Shown piece by piece: positions 7,320-18,285 of a stretch of 64,000 bases of DNA (position 1 is its first letter; the number at the start of each line of letters is the position of its first letter). Position numbers and translations under genes: made by a program. The stretch spans positions 333,001 through 397,000 of the forward strand of contig NZ_JADJNN010000002.1 of assembly GCF_016714285.1 (NCBI RefSeq), read 5' to 3'. Under the pieces are notes generated by a model. The model ran no database searches. It saw only the letters and a program-made list of their open reading frames with translations, and was not told the origin of the DNA. Source of the stretch: Nannocystis sp. (GTDB taxonomy: Bacteria > Myxococcota_A > Polyangia > Nannocystales > Nannocystaceae).

Positions 7320-8740
7320 GAGGCGGCTCCGATCTCGGCGATCACGACGACGTTGGGGGCGCGCACCCAGGTCTCGGGCGCGCCGACCAGGAAGCGCCCA
7401 GCGTTGAGGTCGACGAGGTCAGTGGCCGCGACCTCACAGGCGTCGAGCTTGCTGCGGTCGAGCGTCGCCCACAACACCTGGCCCCGGCCCTCGGCGAGCT
7501 CGGGGTTGCTCGGCGGACCTGCCCCGATGGCCAGGTGCTCGCCGGAGGCGTCGAGCGCGAGGGCCCACGGGGCGTTGGCAGCGGCGAGTAGATCGAGACC
7601 ACCGAGCCTGCCGCACATCGTCGGCGTGGCGCCGCCCTTCACGATCACGACACCAGGGTCGGTCGGACCGGAGGCGACCAGCCAGCGTGCAGCGTCGCCA
7701 CTACCCCCGCGCAGCAGCACCGGCTCGCGCAGCAGACGAACCTGTTCAAGCCCGGGAGGGGCATCCTGCGAGGGTTTGCCCGTGCTGCAGTCGGGGTGCA
7801 CCTGCCACAGACGCGGCGACTCGGCGAGCTGGGACTGGACGGCGATGAGATTGCCAGCGCCGTCGGCCGCGACGAACTGGGTGGTCCAGAGGCCGCTGCT
7901 CAGGTTGAGGCCGCATCCGGTTACGCCAGCGGCGGCATCCTGGATGCTGGCAGTGGCGAAGTCGCCTGGCAGCGTGAGCACCGCGACCGAATCGCTGCCG
8001 TCGCAGGCGACGGCGACGCGGGATACCTCGGCGTCGAGGGCCGCGAGGTGCCACGCGCCGATGCAGGGCTTGTCGAGCGCGCCGAGGTCGATGCTGGCTG
8101 GCACCGCGGCGAGGTCCGAGTCGAGCACGAGCAGCGAGCTGGGGTTGGTCCACTCGGTGGTCTTGAGGTCGTTGGCGAACACACCGACGAGCAGGCGACC
8201 GCTGGGATGGGGAAGCAGAAAGATGCCCTCGCGCCGTCCGTGGGCGACTTCAGCGACGCCGTCGGAGAAGCTGCCGCCCGTGAAGTAGCGGTCGACCGTG
8301 AAGATCCCTCCCGCGGGGACATCGGCGAACGCGGTGAGGGGGAACCGGATCAACGAGCCCTGGTCGGTGTCGGGGTAGTGACCGATCGTGACGATGAGGC
8401 TGGTTGCGGTGAGGGCCAGCTCGTAGGGCTCGTCGAGCAGATTGCCGCTGATCTGCTGGCCGGAGGGGTCGGGCTTCAGGTCGAGGCTGATGCGCCCGCG
8501 CAGGCTCGGTGTGCCGGTGACATCGTAAATGTCGACGCGGTCGTCGAGGGTCTGGCTGACCATGACCAGCTTGCAGGGAGGACTGTCGCAGGCGAACAGG
8601 CCCGGCGTGTCGCCGCCGCTGGTCGGCTGCTCGCCGGTCCCTGGGTCGCCCGTCGACCCGGTCTCCGTGACGTTCGACAGACCGTCGGGGAGACACGCGG
8701 CCAGGAGGACGAGGACCAGCGGCGCACAGCGCGACAGCAT
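7316..8740 (-). CDS. Beta-propeller-like lipoprotein
   Basis: The product of about 474 residues has a signal peptide and lipobox (LVLVLLAAC), then a TGSTGDPGTG-type flexible linker of the style common in this organism. Repeating strand-rich blocks follow (for example VDIYDVTGTPSLRG, LLVGVFANDLKTTEW, VSRVAVACDGSDSVAVLTL, HLAIGAGPPS), as in seven-bladed propellers of the YVTN/WD class. Blades were not counted rigorously. Several Cys pairs suggest disulfides in the periplasm. Translational overlap with the downstream 4Fe-4S gene implies co-production. It probably is a surface or periplasmic scaffold; the ligand is unknown. Confidence 0.65.
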   Translation of the reverse strand: MLSRCAPLVLVLLAACLPDGLSNVTETGSTGDPGTGEQPTSGGDTPGLFACDSPPCKLVMVSQTLDDRVDIYDVTGTPSLRGRISLDLKPDPSGQQISGNLLDEPYELALTATSLIVTIGHYPDTDQGSLIRFPLTAFADVPAGGIFTVDRYFTGGSFSDGVAEVAHGRREGIFLLPHPSGRLLVGVFANDLKTTEWTNPSSLLVLDSDLAAVPASIDLGALDKPCIGAWHLAALDAEVSRVAVACDGSDSVAVLTLPGDFATASIQDAAAGVTGCGLNLSSGLWTTQFVAADGAGNLIAVQSQLAESPRLWQVHPDCSTGKPSQDAPPGLEQVRLLREPVLLRGGSGDAARWLVASGPTDPGVVIVKGGATPTMCGRLGGLDLLAAANAPWALALDASGEHLAIGAGPPSNPELAEGRGQVLWATLDRSKLDACEVAATDLVDLNAGRFLVGAPETWVRAPNVVVIAEIGAAS

Positions 8741-8779
8741 ACCCTGCACGCTAGCACACGTGGGCGGATGCTCGGAGCT

Positions 8780-9385
8780 TCACTCGCGCCGGCCGAGCGC
8801 GACCTTCATCAACAAGAGGGCCTCACGAGCGGCGTTGCCGACGAGCTGGCTCTCGTCCGGCTCGCCAACCACCGCAACCAGGCCTCCCTTCCCCATCGTG
8901 AACTCGCTGTCCAGGGTCTTGTCGCGCAGCTGGGTGAGAAAGGCGTCCTGGGTGAGCTCGAGGTTGCCGCGGTAGTCGTAGACCTTGATGCGGTTGATCT
9001 TGCCGGCGGCGTTGACCCCGATGCCGACCTCGAGCGTGAGGATGCCTCCGTCGAGGATCTTCGGCTTGGTGCGCGGGTCGATAAAAATGGCGACGCCGAG
9101 GAAGTTGCCGACAGCGTCCTGGGCGATGAAGAACTCGGGCTGCTTGTCCTCGGGATACAACTCGAAGCCGAGCTGTGCTTCGAGGTACTTCACCTCGATG
9201 TCGGAGTACTGATAGCGCTTGATCCGCCAGGCGTTGGGGTCGGCGTCCGGGAAGAGCTTCATCAAGTTGCGGTGGGTGACCTCCCATGAGCCCCACTTGG
9301 CGAGGTGCGCCTCGCTCGGGGGTGCGGGCAGGGCGAGACACATCAGGAGCGAGAGACCGAGCTGGACCGCGTGACGCTTGAACAT
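8780..9385 (-). CDS. Periplasmic protein resembling FMN-binding (NosR/RnfG-type) domains
   Basis: The 201-residue product has a Sec signal peptide ending near SEAHLA. The body fits an FMN_bind-like fold: EFFIAQDAVGNFLGVAIFIDPR, a LEVGIGVNAAGKINRIKVYDYRGN strand pair, and a final segment DSEFTMGKGGLVAVVGEPDES. In classical members that final segment carries S(T)GAT with the threonine that covalently holds FMN. That motif is absent here, so flavin attachment is doubtful. The start is the ATG before the signal peptide; the longer in-frame extension is the complement of the neighbouring barrel gene. It lies between the barrel and the propeller lipoprotein in one cluster. Confidence 0.6.
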   Translation of the reverse strand: MFKRHAVQLGLSLLMCLALPAPPSEAHLAKWGSWEVTHRNLMKLFPDADPNAWRIKRYQYSDIEVKYLEAQLGFELYPEDKQPEFFIAQDAVGNFLGVAIFIDPRTKPKILDGGILTLEVGIGVNAAGKINRIKVYDYRGNLELTQDAFLTQLRDKTLDSEFTMGKGGLVAVVGEPDESQLVGNAAREALLLMKVALGRRE

Positions 9386-9458
9386 TGGCTTGTACCCGGC
9401 GGAGCGACGATCGCCGCGGAGGCCAGGGACGTCAAGTCGCGCGAAAGCTTCACGGCCC

Positions 9459-11150
9459 CTAGAAGTCAGCCACCGCCTGAAAGTTGAAGTTGTCGTTGTA
9501 GAGGCGGTTTTGCCGCCCGCCGTCCTCGCGCACGAAGGCGTACTCGGCCTTGAGCGTGAAGCGAGGCAAGACCGGGAAACGCAGGCCAACGACGTGCGCC
9601 TGCAGGGCCTCGTCGTAGCGAAACGAGTCGGAGAAGTCGGGGTTGATGGCCACGCCCTTGGCGGTGCGCCCCGGAACGGAGAGGTCGGGGTCGGCGTGGT
9701 CGAAGCGGTACTGGACGATGAGGCCGGGGAGGCGCGTCTTCTTGCGCCGCCACAGCGGCTGAGCGACCTGGATGTACCCACCGAGCATGTGGCGGTCGGC
9801 GAGGATCGGGTTCTTGGGGTCCTGCGCAGCAGCAGCGTCGACGCCGTAGACGACCTCACCACGCAGATGCGGCAGCGGATACCGGCTCTGGAAGATCTCG
9901 TCGAAGTTGAGATCGAGGTGGGCGCCGGCGCGCCAGGTCGCGGCCTGCTTGGTGTCGACGAAGGTCTGACCGAGGAAGCTGCTGACGATGAAGGTGCTCT
10001 CCGGGTGCTTGCCCCACACGAAGGAGCCGCCGAAGTTGAGGGCGGGCAGCGGGCGGATCATCACGCGGGCGACGAAGGACTTGTTGCCGTTGTTGTCCGG
10101 GGCGATGCCGAGCACCGAGCCGTCACCACGGTTGACCTTCTCGACGTCCCGTAGACGACGCTCGCAGGTCTCATCGACTTGACCGACCGGCTGGTAGCGG
10201 TAGAGGAGGTCGTTGCTGCGGGTCTGCGTGCAGGCGTCGCCGTTGAGGATGCCGACGTCGATCTCGAGGGGTCGGATCGGCTTGCCGGAGCCGAAGGTGG
10301 GCTTCCACTTGATCGTCGCGCCGATGTCGATCCAGGTGCCAGGGTAGATACGACCGGCACTCATGGCCAGCGGACGCGTGGCCCACCAGCGCACCGGGGC
10401 GTCGTGCTCCTCGTCCTCGATGCCGAATGGAACCACGAACACGCCGCCGGACAGCTTGAAGCCCTCACTGAACCATCGCGGGGCCTTGCTCGCCCAGGCG
10501 AAGGGGTTGACCTCGAGGGCGGCGGCCTCCATCAAGATGACCGGGTTGAAGGCCGGAGAGACATCGGCTGAGCCCGGCGCAGCGCGGGGGATCGAGATGA
10601 ACTCGAAGGCGATGCGTGCGTAGACGACGTCGGCGTAGATCGGTGCGCCGACATAGAGATTGGCGGCGCCGCCACCGAAGTACGGGAGCGTCTTGAGCTG
10701 ATCGAAGCCGCCGGCCGCGTTGTGCATCGCGGTGTTGGTGCGCTGGGTGACCGCGAAATTGAAGCCTAGGTAACCGCGCACCTGGATGCTGCCGCCACCG
10801 GTGCTGTCGTCACTCAGCTTGCCGGGGTCGAAGAATCCAGCGCCACCGCCGGCGATCGGCTTGCGGTCCTTGGCCCCGCCGAGGACGATCCGGGGCTCCT
10901 TCGCGGGTGCGCCTGGACGCGGCGGGAGTTCCTCGATCGGCGGCATCGGCGGGGCCGCTACAGGACCCGACACGGGGACCGCGCTGGTGGTCTCGGCCCC
11001 GAAGAAACCACCGCCCGTAGTTGGCGGAGGAGCAGACGACTCCGCAAGCTGGCTTGGATCAGGGCTAGCGAGGGGGATCGCATCGGGCTGGCGATCAGGC
11101 GGCGGCGATTGTATGAGCCAGACGCCGGTGACCAGGACGAGCGCGTGCAT
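9459..11150 (-). CDS. Outer-membrane beta-barrel (porin-like) protein
   Basis: The 563-residue product has a short hydrophobic leader, a proline-rich periplasmic stretch (residues about 20-110) and then about 430 residues of alternating amphipathic strands: QVRGYLGFNFAV, ADVVYARIAFEFI, KLSGGVFVVPFGIE, WIDIGATIKWKP, LNFGGSFVWGK, FTLKAEYAFV. It ends NFNFQAVADF, with the terminal phenylalanine typical of BAM-folded barrels. It is the first gene of the cluster containing the FMN_bind-like, propeller and 4Fe-4S proteins, so it may anchor that system in the outer membrane. It starts 55 bp from the divergent DUF3347-like gene. Confidence 0.75.
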   Translation of the reverse strand: MHALVLVTGVWLIQSPPPDRQPDAIPLASPDPSQLAESSAPPPTTGGGFFGAETTSAVPVSGPVAAPPMPPIEELPPRPGAPAKEPRIVLGGAKDRKPIAGGGAGFFDPGKLSDDSTGGGSIQVRGYLGFNFAVTQRTNTAMHNAAGGFDQLKTLPYFGGGAANLYVGAPIYADVVYARIAFEFISIPRAAPGSADVSPAFNPVILMEAAALEVNPFAWASKAPRWFSEGFKLSGGVFVVPFGIEDEEHDAPVRWWATRPLAMSAGRIYPGTWIDIGATIKWKPTFGSGKPIRPLEIDVGILNGDACTQTRSNDLLYRYQPVGQVDETCERRLRDVEKVNRGDGSVLGIAPDNNGNKSFVARVMIRPLPALNFGGSFVWGKHPESTFIVSSFLGQTFVDTKQAATWRAGAHLDLNFDEIFQSRYPLPHLRGEVVYGVDAAAAQDPKNPILADRHMLGGYIQVAQPLWRRKKTRLPGLIVQYRFDHADPDLSVPGRTAKGVAINPDFSDSFRYDEALQAHVVGLRFPVLPRFTLKAEYAFVREDGGRQNRLYNDNFNFQAVADF

Positions 11151-11205
11151 GAGCGATCCCGGCGGACTCTACCTCAGGTCGGTCCGCTTGTGGTACGCCG
11201 GAGAA

Positions 11206-11691
11206 ATGCTGCGTGGACTCGTGGTCTTCTCCCTGCTCATCGGCTCGGCCTGTGGTCCAGGCAACGAGGTCGCGCCAGCCCCGATCGCCGGTAAGGAGCC
11301 GATGACGGCGCCGTACGTGGCGATTCAGGAGACGCTGGCGCGTGACAGCATTGACGGGCTGACACAGCTGTCAGCGCGGGTCGTAGTCGCGGCCGAGCCG
11401 GTGCAGTCGCAGCCAGGCGTCGAGGAGGTGATCGCTGGTGCGGGCCGGGTTGCAGCGCAGGACATCGACACGGCCCGCCTCGCCTTCTCCAAGATGAGCA
11501 TGGGGCTCATCGTGTACCTCAAGCAACACGCCGACGAGCGTGCTGGCCTCGAGGTGGTGTTCTGCCCCATGGCCTTCAACAACAAGGGGGCCCACTGGGT
11601 GCAGAAGAGCGGGGAGATCGTGAACCCCTACCACGGCATGATGATGCTGCACTGTGGCGACAAGGTGCCGTGGGACAAGGCGCCCGGTTGA
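11206..11691 (+). CDS. DUF3347-like lipoprotein, candidate metal (copper) binder
   Basis: The product of about 161 residues has a lipoprotein signal (MLRGLVVFSLLIGSAC). The mature part matches the DUF3347 pattern: a helical region APYVAIQETLARDSIDG, a middle helix, then VVFCPMAFNNKGAHWVQ and NPYHGMMMLHCG. The conserved Cys, Met and His residues are the type found as metal ligands in this domain when it is fused to CusB-like efflux adaptors. It is divergent from the barrel/4Fe-4S cluster, suggesting a shared control region. An upstream ATG at 11149 is in frame but would overlap the divergent gene and spoil the signal peptide. Confidence 0.7.
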   Translation: MLRGLVVFSLLIGSACGPGNEVAPAPIAGKEPMTAPYVAIQETLARDSIDGLTQLSARVVVAAEPVQSQPGVEEVIAGAGRVAAQDIDTARLAFSKMSMGLIVYLKQHADERAGLEVVFCPMAFNNKGAHWVQKSGEIVNPYHGMMMLHCGDKVPWDKAPG

Positions 11692-11707
11692 TAAGGCGCC
11701 CGGTTGA
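11677..11707 (+). repeat. 15-bp tandem duplication across a stop codon
   Basis: AAGGCGCCCGGTTGA occurs twice with a period of 16 bp. The first copy holds the stop codon of the DUF3347-like gene. It looks like a recent small tandem duplication. Confidence 0.8.
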
Positions 11708-11719
11708 GGCGCTGGGGCC

Positions 11720-14215
<2,496 letters not shown>

Positions 14216-14343
14216 GGATAGCGTGGGCCCACAACGCGGCGAAATCGCGGCGAAAACGGCGCGGCGAAGGTACCACGGACAGGGGTCGTTGGCCAAGATC
14301 GACGGCGCCGGAATTCGCCGGAATTCGCCCCGCAATCGGCCCG

Positions 14344-15495
14344 TCAGGGGCCGTTTGAGGGCGCAGCGCCGGAGGCCTCGATGCGGCCGCCGGTGACCTT
14401 GATGTAGCGGCAATCTTGACCTGGCTCGAGGCCGATGAAGTGGGGGGCCGTGGTGGTCAACACACACTGCCCAGCCTCACGGACAAGCGCCGTGAACAAC
14501 TGCGCTGAACGCTCCGGGTCGAGTTCGCTGGACACGTCGTCGAGCAAGAGCAGCGGTGCCTCGCCCGTGAGCTCGCGCGCGGCCTGCAACTCAGCGATCT
14601 TGAAGGCGAGGATCAGTGCGCGGGCCTGACCCTGCGAGGCGAAGTTGCTCGCCGTCTGCTCGCCGAGCTGCATGTCGAAGTCGTCACGATGCGGTCCCAC
14701 AGTCGTCGTGCCGCGTACGAGGTCGTGACGCCGACTGTCGCGCAACGCGTCGGCGAGCACCTCCTGAGCGACCCGACCGTCGAGTGCGCCGACTTTGCTC
14801 ACGTACTGAACCGTGGCTGGCAGGCTGCGCCCATGGATGCCCGCGAAAGCGGCCGCGAAGCGGTCATGAAGATCGGTAAGCAGGCGGCTACGTCGCGTCC
14901 AGATCCTTCCACCCACCTCGGCAAGACCGACCTCGTACGTCGCCAAAAGGTCGTCGCGGGTCCGAGGCGAGCCCTCTTCATCGCGGAGCACCCGATTGCG
15001 CGAGCGCAGGAGCTTCTCGTAGTCTTGGACATCGCTAATGTGTGTGCGCTCACGGGCAAATAGCACCCGATCGAGGAATTGCCGTCGACCAGTGGGTGCG
15101 CCGCGTAGCACGCCCAGATCCTCGGGGGTGAAGAGGATGGCACGAAGACGGCCATAGAAGTCGAGGCCGGATCGAACCAGTTTGCCGTCGGCCTGAGCAA
15201 CCCGCCGCGTCTGACGCTCACTTCGAATCAACTGGACGACGAGGCGCGAGCTGATGCCGACGCGGGCATCGAGGCCAGTGATCTCGACACGCGCCTCGGA
15301 CTGACCCTGACGCACGAGCGGACTGAAGTCAGCGCTGCGAAAGGAGCGGAGGGTAGCGACAAGATAGAGCGCCTCGAGAACGTTGGTCTTGCCGGCGCCG
15401 TTGTGTCCGTGCAACACAGTGAAGCGCGGGCCGAAGTGGACTTCGCCCGCGCTCAGGTTACGAAACTCGCGGATGCTGAGGTGCTGAAGCTGCAG
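14344..15495 (-). CDS. recF: DNA replication and repair protein RecF
   Basis: The 383-residue SMC-like ATPase loads RecA at gaps with RecO and RecR. Walker A is GHNGAGKTN, the ABC signature is ASQGQARAL, Walker B is LLLLDDVSSELD. The family N-terminus (L-x-x-L-x-L-x-x-F-R-N) aligns exactly with LQLQHLSIREFRNL, whose first codon is CTG, one base after the dnaN stop. No ATG exists there. In-frame GTG codons at 15558 and 15573 inside dnaN would add 21-26 unmatched residues. The start is therefore either a rare CTG coupled to dnaN termination or an overlapping GTG. Confidence 0.93.
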   Translation of the reverse strand: MQLQHLSIREFRNLSAGEVHFGPRFTVLHGHNGAGKTNVLEALYLVATLRSFRSADFSPLVRQGQSEARVEITGLDARVGISSRLVVQLIRSERQTRRVAQADGKLVRSGLDFYGRLRAILFTPEDLGVLRGAPTGRRQFLDRVLFARERTHISDVQDYEKLLRSRNRVLRDEEGSPRTRDDLLATYEVGLAEVGGRIWTRRSRLLTDLHDRFAAAFAGIHGRSLPATVQYVSKVGALDGRVAQEVLADALRDSRRHDLVRGTTTVGPHRDDFDMQLGEQTASNFASQGQARALILAFKIAELQAARELTGEAPLLLLDDVSSELDPERSAQLFTALVREAGQCVLTTTAPHFIGLEPGQDCRYIKVTGGRIEASGAAPSNGP

Positions 15496-15496
15496 A

Positions 15497-16600
15497 TCAG
15501 ATCCGCATCGGCATGACGACGCCGAGGTAGTCGGGGCCCTCGACCGGACGCAGGACACAAGGGTCGAGCTCACCCTGGAAGTCGAGGTGGACCTGCTTGG
15601 TGTCCATCACCTCGAGCACCTCAATGAGATAACGGGCGTTGAAACCAGCGACCAACGGCTCACCCTGGTACTCGATCTCGATCTCCTGGTGAGCGACGCC
15701 GAGATCCGGGTTGTCGGCGGTGAGCTTGAGGCTGCCCTTGTCGAGCTCGATGCGCACGGTGGCGGTCTTTTCCGGGGCCATGACCTCGGCACGCTTGAGC
15801 ACGTCGATCATCTCCTCACGCAGAGCTGTGACGCGGCGCCGGAACTCGCGCGGGATGACCTGCTCGTACGGCGGGAAGACGACGTTGTTGAGCTTGACCG
15901 AGAGCATGAGCTCGTCGGCCTGCAAGTACAGGTGCTGACCATCAACGGCCAGACCGACCTCACCCTGGACACGATCGAGCACTCGCTTGATCTCGAGCAT
16001 GCCCTTGCGAGGGATGATGATGCCGCGCTCGAGCTTCGGACCGACTAGCGGCAGCGACAACTTGGTGAGGCGATGGCCGTCGGTGGAGACCATCGTAGCG
16101 AGCTCCCCGTTGCTCTCGAAGAGGACGCCGTTGAGGTTCACGCGCGCCTCATCGGTCGACACGCTGAACTGAGTCTTCTGGATCAAGTCGGCAAGCGTGT
16201 GCCCGGGGACCCGAGTGAAGCGGATGCCTCGGGTGTCGGGCAGTTCCGGGAAGTCTCCGGGCGCCTGACCCATGAGCTTGAACTCGCTGCGCCCGACGCT
16301 GAGTTGAGCCCAGTGATTGTCGAGACCCTTGATCCGAAGTGGCTTCGCGGGAAGCGTGCGCACGACGTTGTGCAGGTAGCGTACGCCGAGAGTCAAGGAA
16401 CCCGGAGTCTTGACCTCGACAGGGATGGTCTCGGTGACGGAGATCATCATATCGGTGGCGCTGCACACCAACTTGTTGTCCTTGGTCGCGCGCAAGAGCA
16501 CGTTGGCGAGAATAGGCTGGTTGTTGCTGCGCTTGTCGGCGACGGTCTGGGCCAAGCCGAGAGCGGAGATGAATCTGGACTGGTCGATCTCGAATTCCAT
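15497..16600 (-). CDS. dnaN: DNA polymerase III beta sliding clamp
   Basis: The 367-residue protein has the three-domain clamp layout. It starts MEFEIDQSRFISALGLAQ, contains NQPILANVLL, LGVRYLHNVVRTLPAKPLRIKG-like clamp strands and GHRLTKLSLPL, and ends at the hydrophobic-pocket motif VMPMRI. The clamp forms a ring that tethers polymerase III and other partners. The start ATG matches the family. It lies downstream of dnaA after a 329-bp gap with its own AT-rich promoter-like element, and is directly adjacent to recF. Confidence 0.97.
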   Translation of the reverse strand: MEFEIDQSRFISALGLAQTVADKRSNNQPILANVLLRATKDNKLVCSATDMMISVTETIPVEVKTPGSLTLGVRYLHNVVRTLPAKPLRIKGLDNHWAQLSVGRSEFKLMGQAPGDFPELPDTRGIRFTRVPGHTLADLIQKTQFSVSTDEARVNLNGVLFESNGELATMVSTDGHRLTKLSLPLVGPKLERGIIIPRKGMLEIKRVLDRVQGEVGLAVDGQHLYLQADELMLSVKLNNVVFPPYEQVIPREFRRRVTALREEMIDVLKRAEVMAPEKTATVRIELDKGSLKLTADNPDLGVAHQEIEIEYQGEPLVAGFNARYLIEVLEVMDTKQVHLDFQGELDPCVLRPVEGPDYLGVVMPMRI

Positions 16601-16650
16601 CGAGGCCTCGTCAAATCGGGGTGAAGGTGGAGCGCATGTAGAGTGGAGGA

Positions 16651-16675
16651 TCTTAAGGTCTTAATTTAAAATTCT
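16651..16675. promoter_or_regulatory. AT-rich element upstream of dnaN
   Basis: A run of about 25 bp with only a few G/C (TTAAGGTC TTAATTTAAAATTC) lies 50 bp upstream of the dnaN start in a GC-rich context. It may be the dnaN promoter -10/UP region or a DNA unwinding element. The rest of the 329-bp dnaA-dnaN gap holds only poor DnaA-box matches (for example CTACCCACA on the minus strand near 16850) and the dnaA terminator. Confidence 0.45.
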
Positions 16676-16875
16676 CGTCGTCCTGATCGGCGGTGTGGAA
16701 CGGTGACGGCCGAGTGTATCGCGTCGAGAAGATTCGTAAATCGGGAAATTTCACGAGTGTGGGGTGCGGGGGAGTAGTGGGCTTTTTTCCCCCAAGTCGA
16801 GGGCCAGTTCTCAGTCCCCGGCTTGTTCGCAGCGGAGTCCACAGGGGGCTGTGGGTAGGTCGTGCTCAGCCCATG

Positions 16876-16907
16876 AAAAAACGCCGGGCACCATGGGAGG
16901 GACCGGC
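16876..16907 (-). terminator. Rho-independent terminator-like hairpin after dnaA
   Basis: On the minus strand GCCGG and CCGGC can pair over a 15-nt loop and are followed by six T, starting about 22 bp past the dnaA stop. The stem is short, so efficiency is uncertain. Confidence 0.5.
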
Positions 16908-16929
16908 ATTCGTGACCTGTGAGGGAGGG

Positions 16930-18285
16930 CTACATCGTGGCGACCGTGGAGGTGTCGCTGGTGAGTTGGCGTCGCAGAGTGTCGACCGTGGCCCGCAGCT
17001 CGCGGTCGTCGCTCTGGATGCTCTCGATGCGCTTGCACGCGTTAATGACGGTGGAGTGGTCCTTGCCGCCAAAACGAAGGCCGATCTCAGGGAAGCTGGC
17101 ACCCGTGAGCTGGCGGCTGAGGTACATGGCGATCATCCGTGGCCGTGAGATGCCCTGGTGACGACGCGGACCCTTGAGGTCCGTGATGCGGACGGAGAAG
17201 TGCGCCGCGACGGTCTTCTGCACGTTCTCGATGCTGACCGGCGGAGGCTGCGCATTTACCGCAGGCGCACCGAGAAGCTCGCTGACGAAGTCGCAGGTGA
17301 TCGGCACGTTCTTGAGGCCGGCAAGGGTGGAGACCCGGACCAGGGAGCCCTCGAGCTCGCGTACGTTGGAGCGGACGATGCTGGCGAGGTGCAGGGTGAC
17401 GTCGTCCGAGATCGGGATCCGGTCGTGCTCGGCCTTCTGGCGTAGGATGGCGATGCGGGTCTCAAGATCGGGCGGCTTGATGTCGGCGACGAGCCCCCAG
17501 TTGAGGCGAGAGATCAGGCGGTCCTCCATGCCCTGCATCTCAGAGGGCATGCGGTCGGCGGTGACGACGATCTGCTTCTCGGCCTCGTAGAGCACGTTGA
17601 AGACGTGGAAGAACTCATCCATGGTGCGGTCGCGGCCGGCGATGAACTGGATGTCGTCGATGAGCAGCACGTCGCACTGTTCGCGGTAGCGGCTGCGGAA
17701 CTCGTCGAACTGGTTGAAGCGCACCGCGGCGATGAACTCGTTCATGAAGCGCTCGGCGCTCTGGTAGACGATGCGCAGCTCGGGTCGGGTGGCGTGGATG
17801 TGGTGACCGATCGCGTGCAGCAGGTGGGTCTTGCCGAGGCCGACGCCGCCGTAAATAAAGAAGGGGTTGAAGCGCGTGCCAGGTTCGTTCGCCGCGGCCC
17901 ACGCGGCCGAGGCGGCGAGTTCATTGCCGGCGCCCTTGATGAAGTTCTGGAAACGGTAGCGGCCCGACAGTTGGGGCGGCGGAGCGGTGATCAGCGGTCG
18001 CGGTGGCGGTGGGGTCGTCGCGTTGGGGAGTGGAGCGGGCGTTGGTTCCGTGGTTACCTCGATCTCCACGTCATAGGTCTGGGCTGTGCGCGCCCGGAGT
18101 TCGTCGAGCACCACGCCCAAGTAGTGGTTCTCGAACCACTCCTTCATGAAGCGATTCGGTGCGGTGAGGTGAAGATGGGTGCCGGTCACGCGGCGGAGCG
18201 CGATCGGGCGCAACCAGAGGTCATAGGTCTGGGCTCCGAGGCGCGGTTGTAGACCTTGCAGTGCCTCGCTCCAAATATCGCTCAT
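16930..18285 (-). CDS. dnaA: Chromosomal replication initiator DnaA
   Basis: The 451-residue protein has an N-terminal DnaB-interaction domain (MSDIWSEALQGLQPRLG), a proline-rich linker (residues about 85-120), an AAA+ domain with Walker A GGVGLGKTHLL, Walker B LLIDDIQFI and sensor motifs. The C-terminal DNA-binding domain has HQGISRPRMIAMYLSRQLT and the DnaA signature around GGKDHSTVINACKRI. A GGAGG five bases before the ATG fixes the start, five codons inside a possible GTG. It initiates replication at oriC; the adjacent upstream gap is the candidate origin. Confidence 0.97.
   Translation of the reverse strand: MSDIWSEALQGLQPRLGAQTYDLWLRPIALRRVTGTHLHLTAPNRFMKEWFENHYLGVVLDELRARTAQTYDVEIEVTTEPTPAPLPNATTPPPPRPLITAPPPQLSGRYRFQNFIKGAGNELAASAAWAAANEPGTRFNPFFIYGGVGLGKTHLLHAIGHHIHATRPELRIVYQSAERFMNEFIAAVRFNQFDEFRSRYREQCDVLLIDDIQFIAGRDRTMDEFFHVFNVLYEAEKQIVVTADRMPSEMQGMEDRLISRLNWGLVADIKPPDLETRIAILRQKAEHDRIPISDDVTLHLASIVRSNVRELEGSLVRVSTLAGLKNVPITCDFVSELLGAPAVNAQPPPVSIENVQKTVAAHFSVRITDLKGPRRHQGISRPRMIAMYLSRQLTGASFPEIGLRFGGKDHSTVINACKRIESIQSDDRELRATVDTLRRQLTSDTSTVATM

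Noticed and set aside
11362..11379. Perfect palindrome GCTGACACAGCTGTCAGC
   Set aside because: It lies wholly inside the DUF3347-like coding sequence, has a different arm sequence from the dispersed element, and occurs once.
14216..14467. An 84-residue N-terminal extension of GyrB
   Set aside because: It has no GyrB similarity and would overlap recF's 3' end; the MSETAKTQ start matches the family length.
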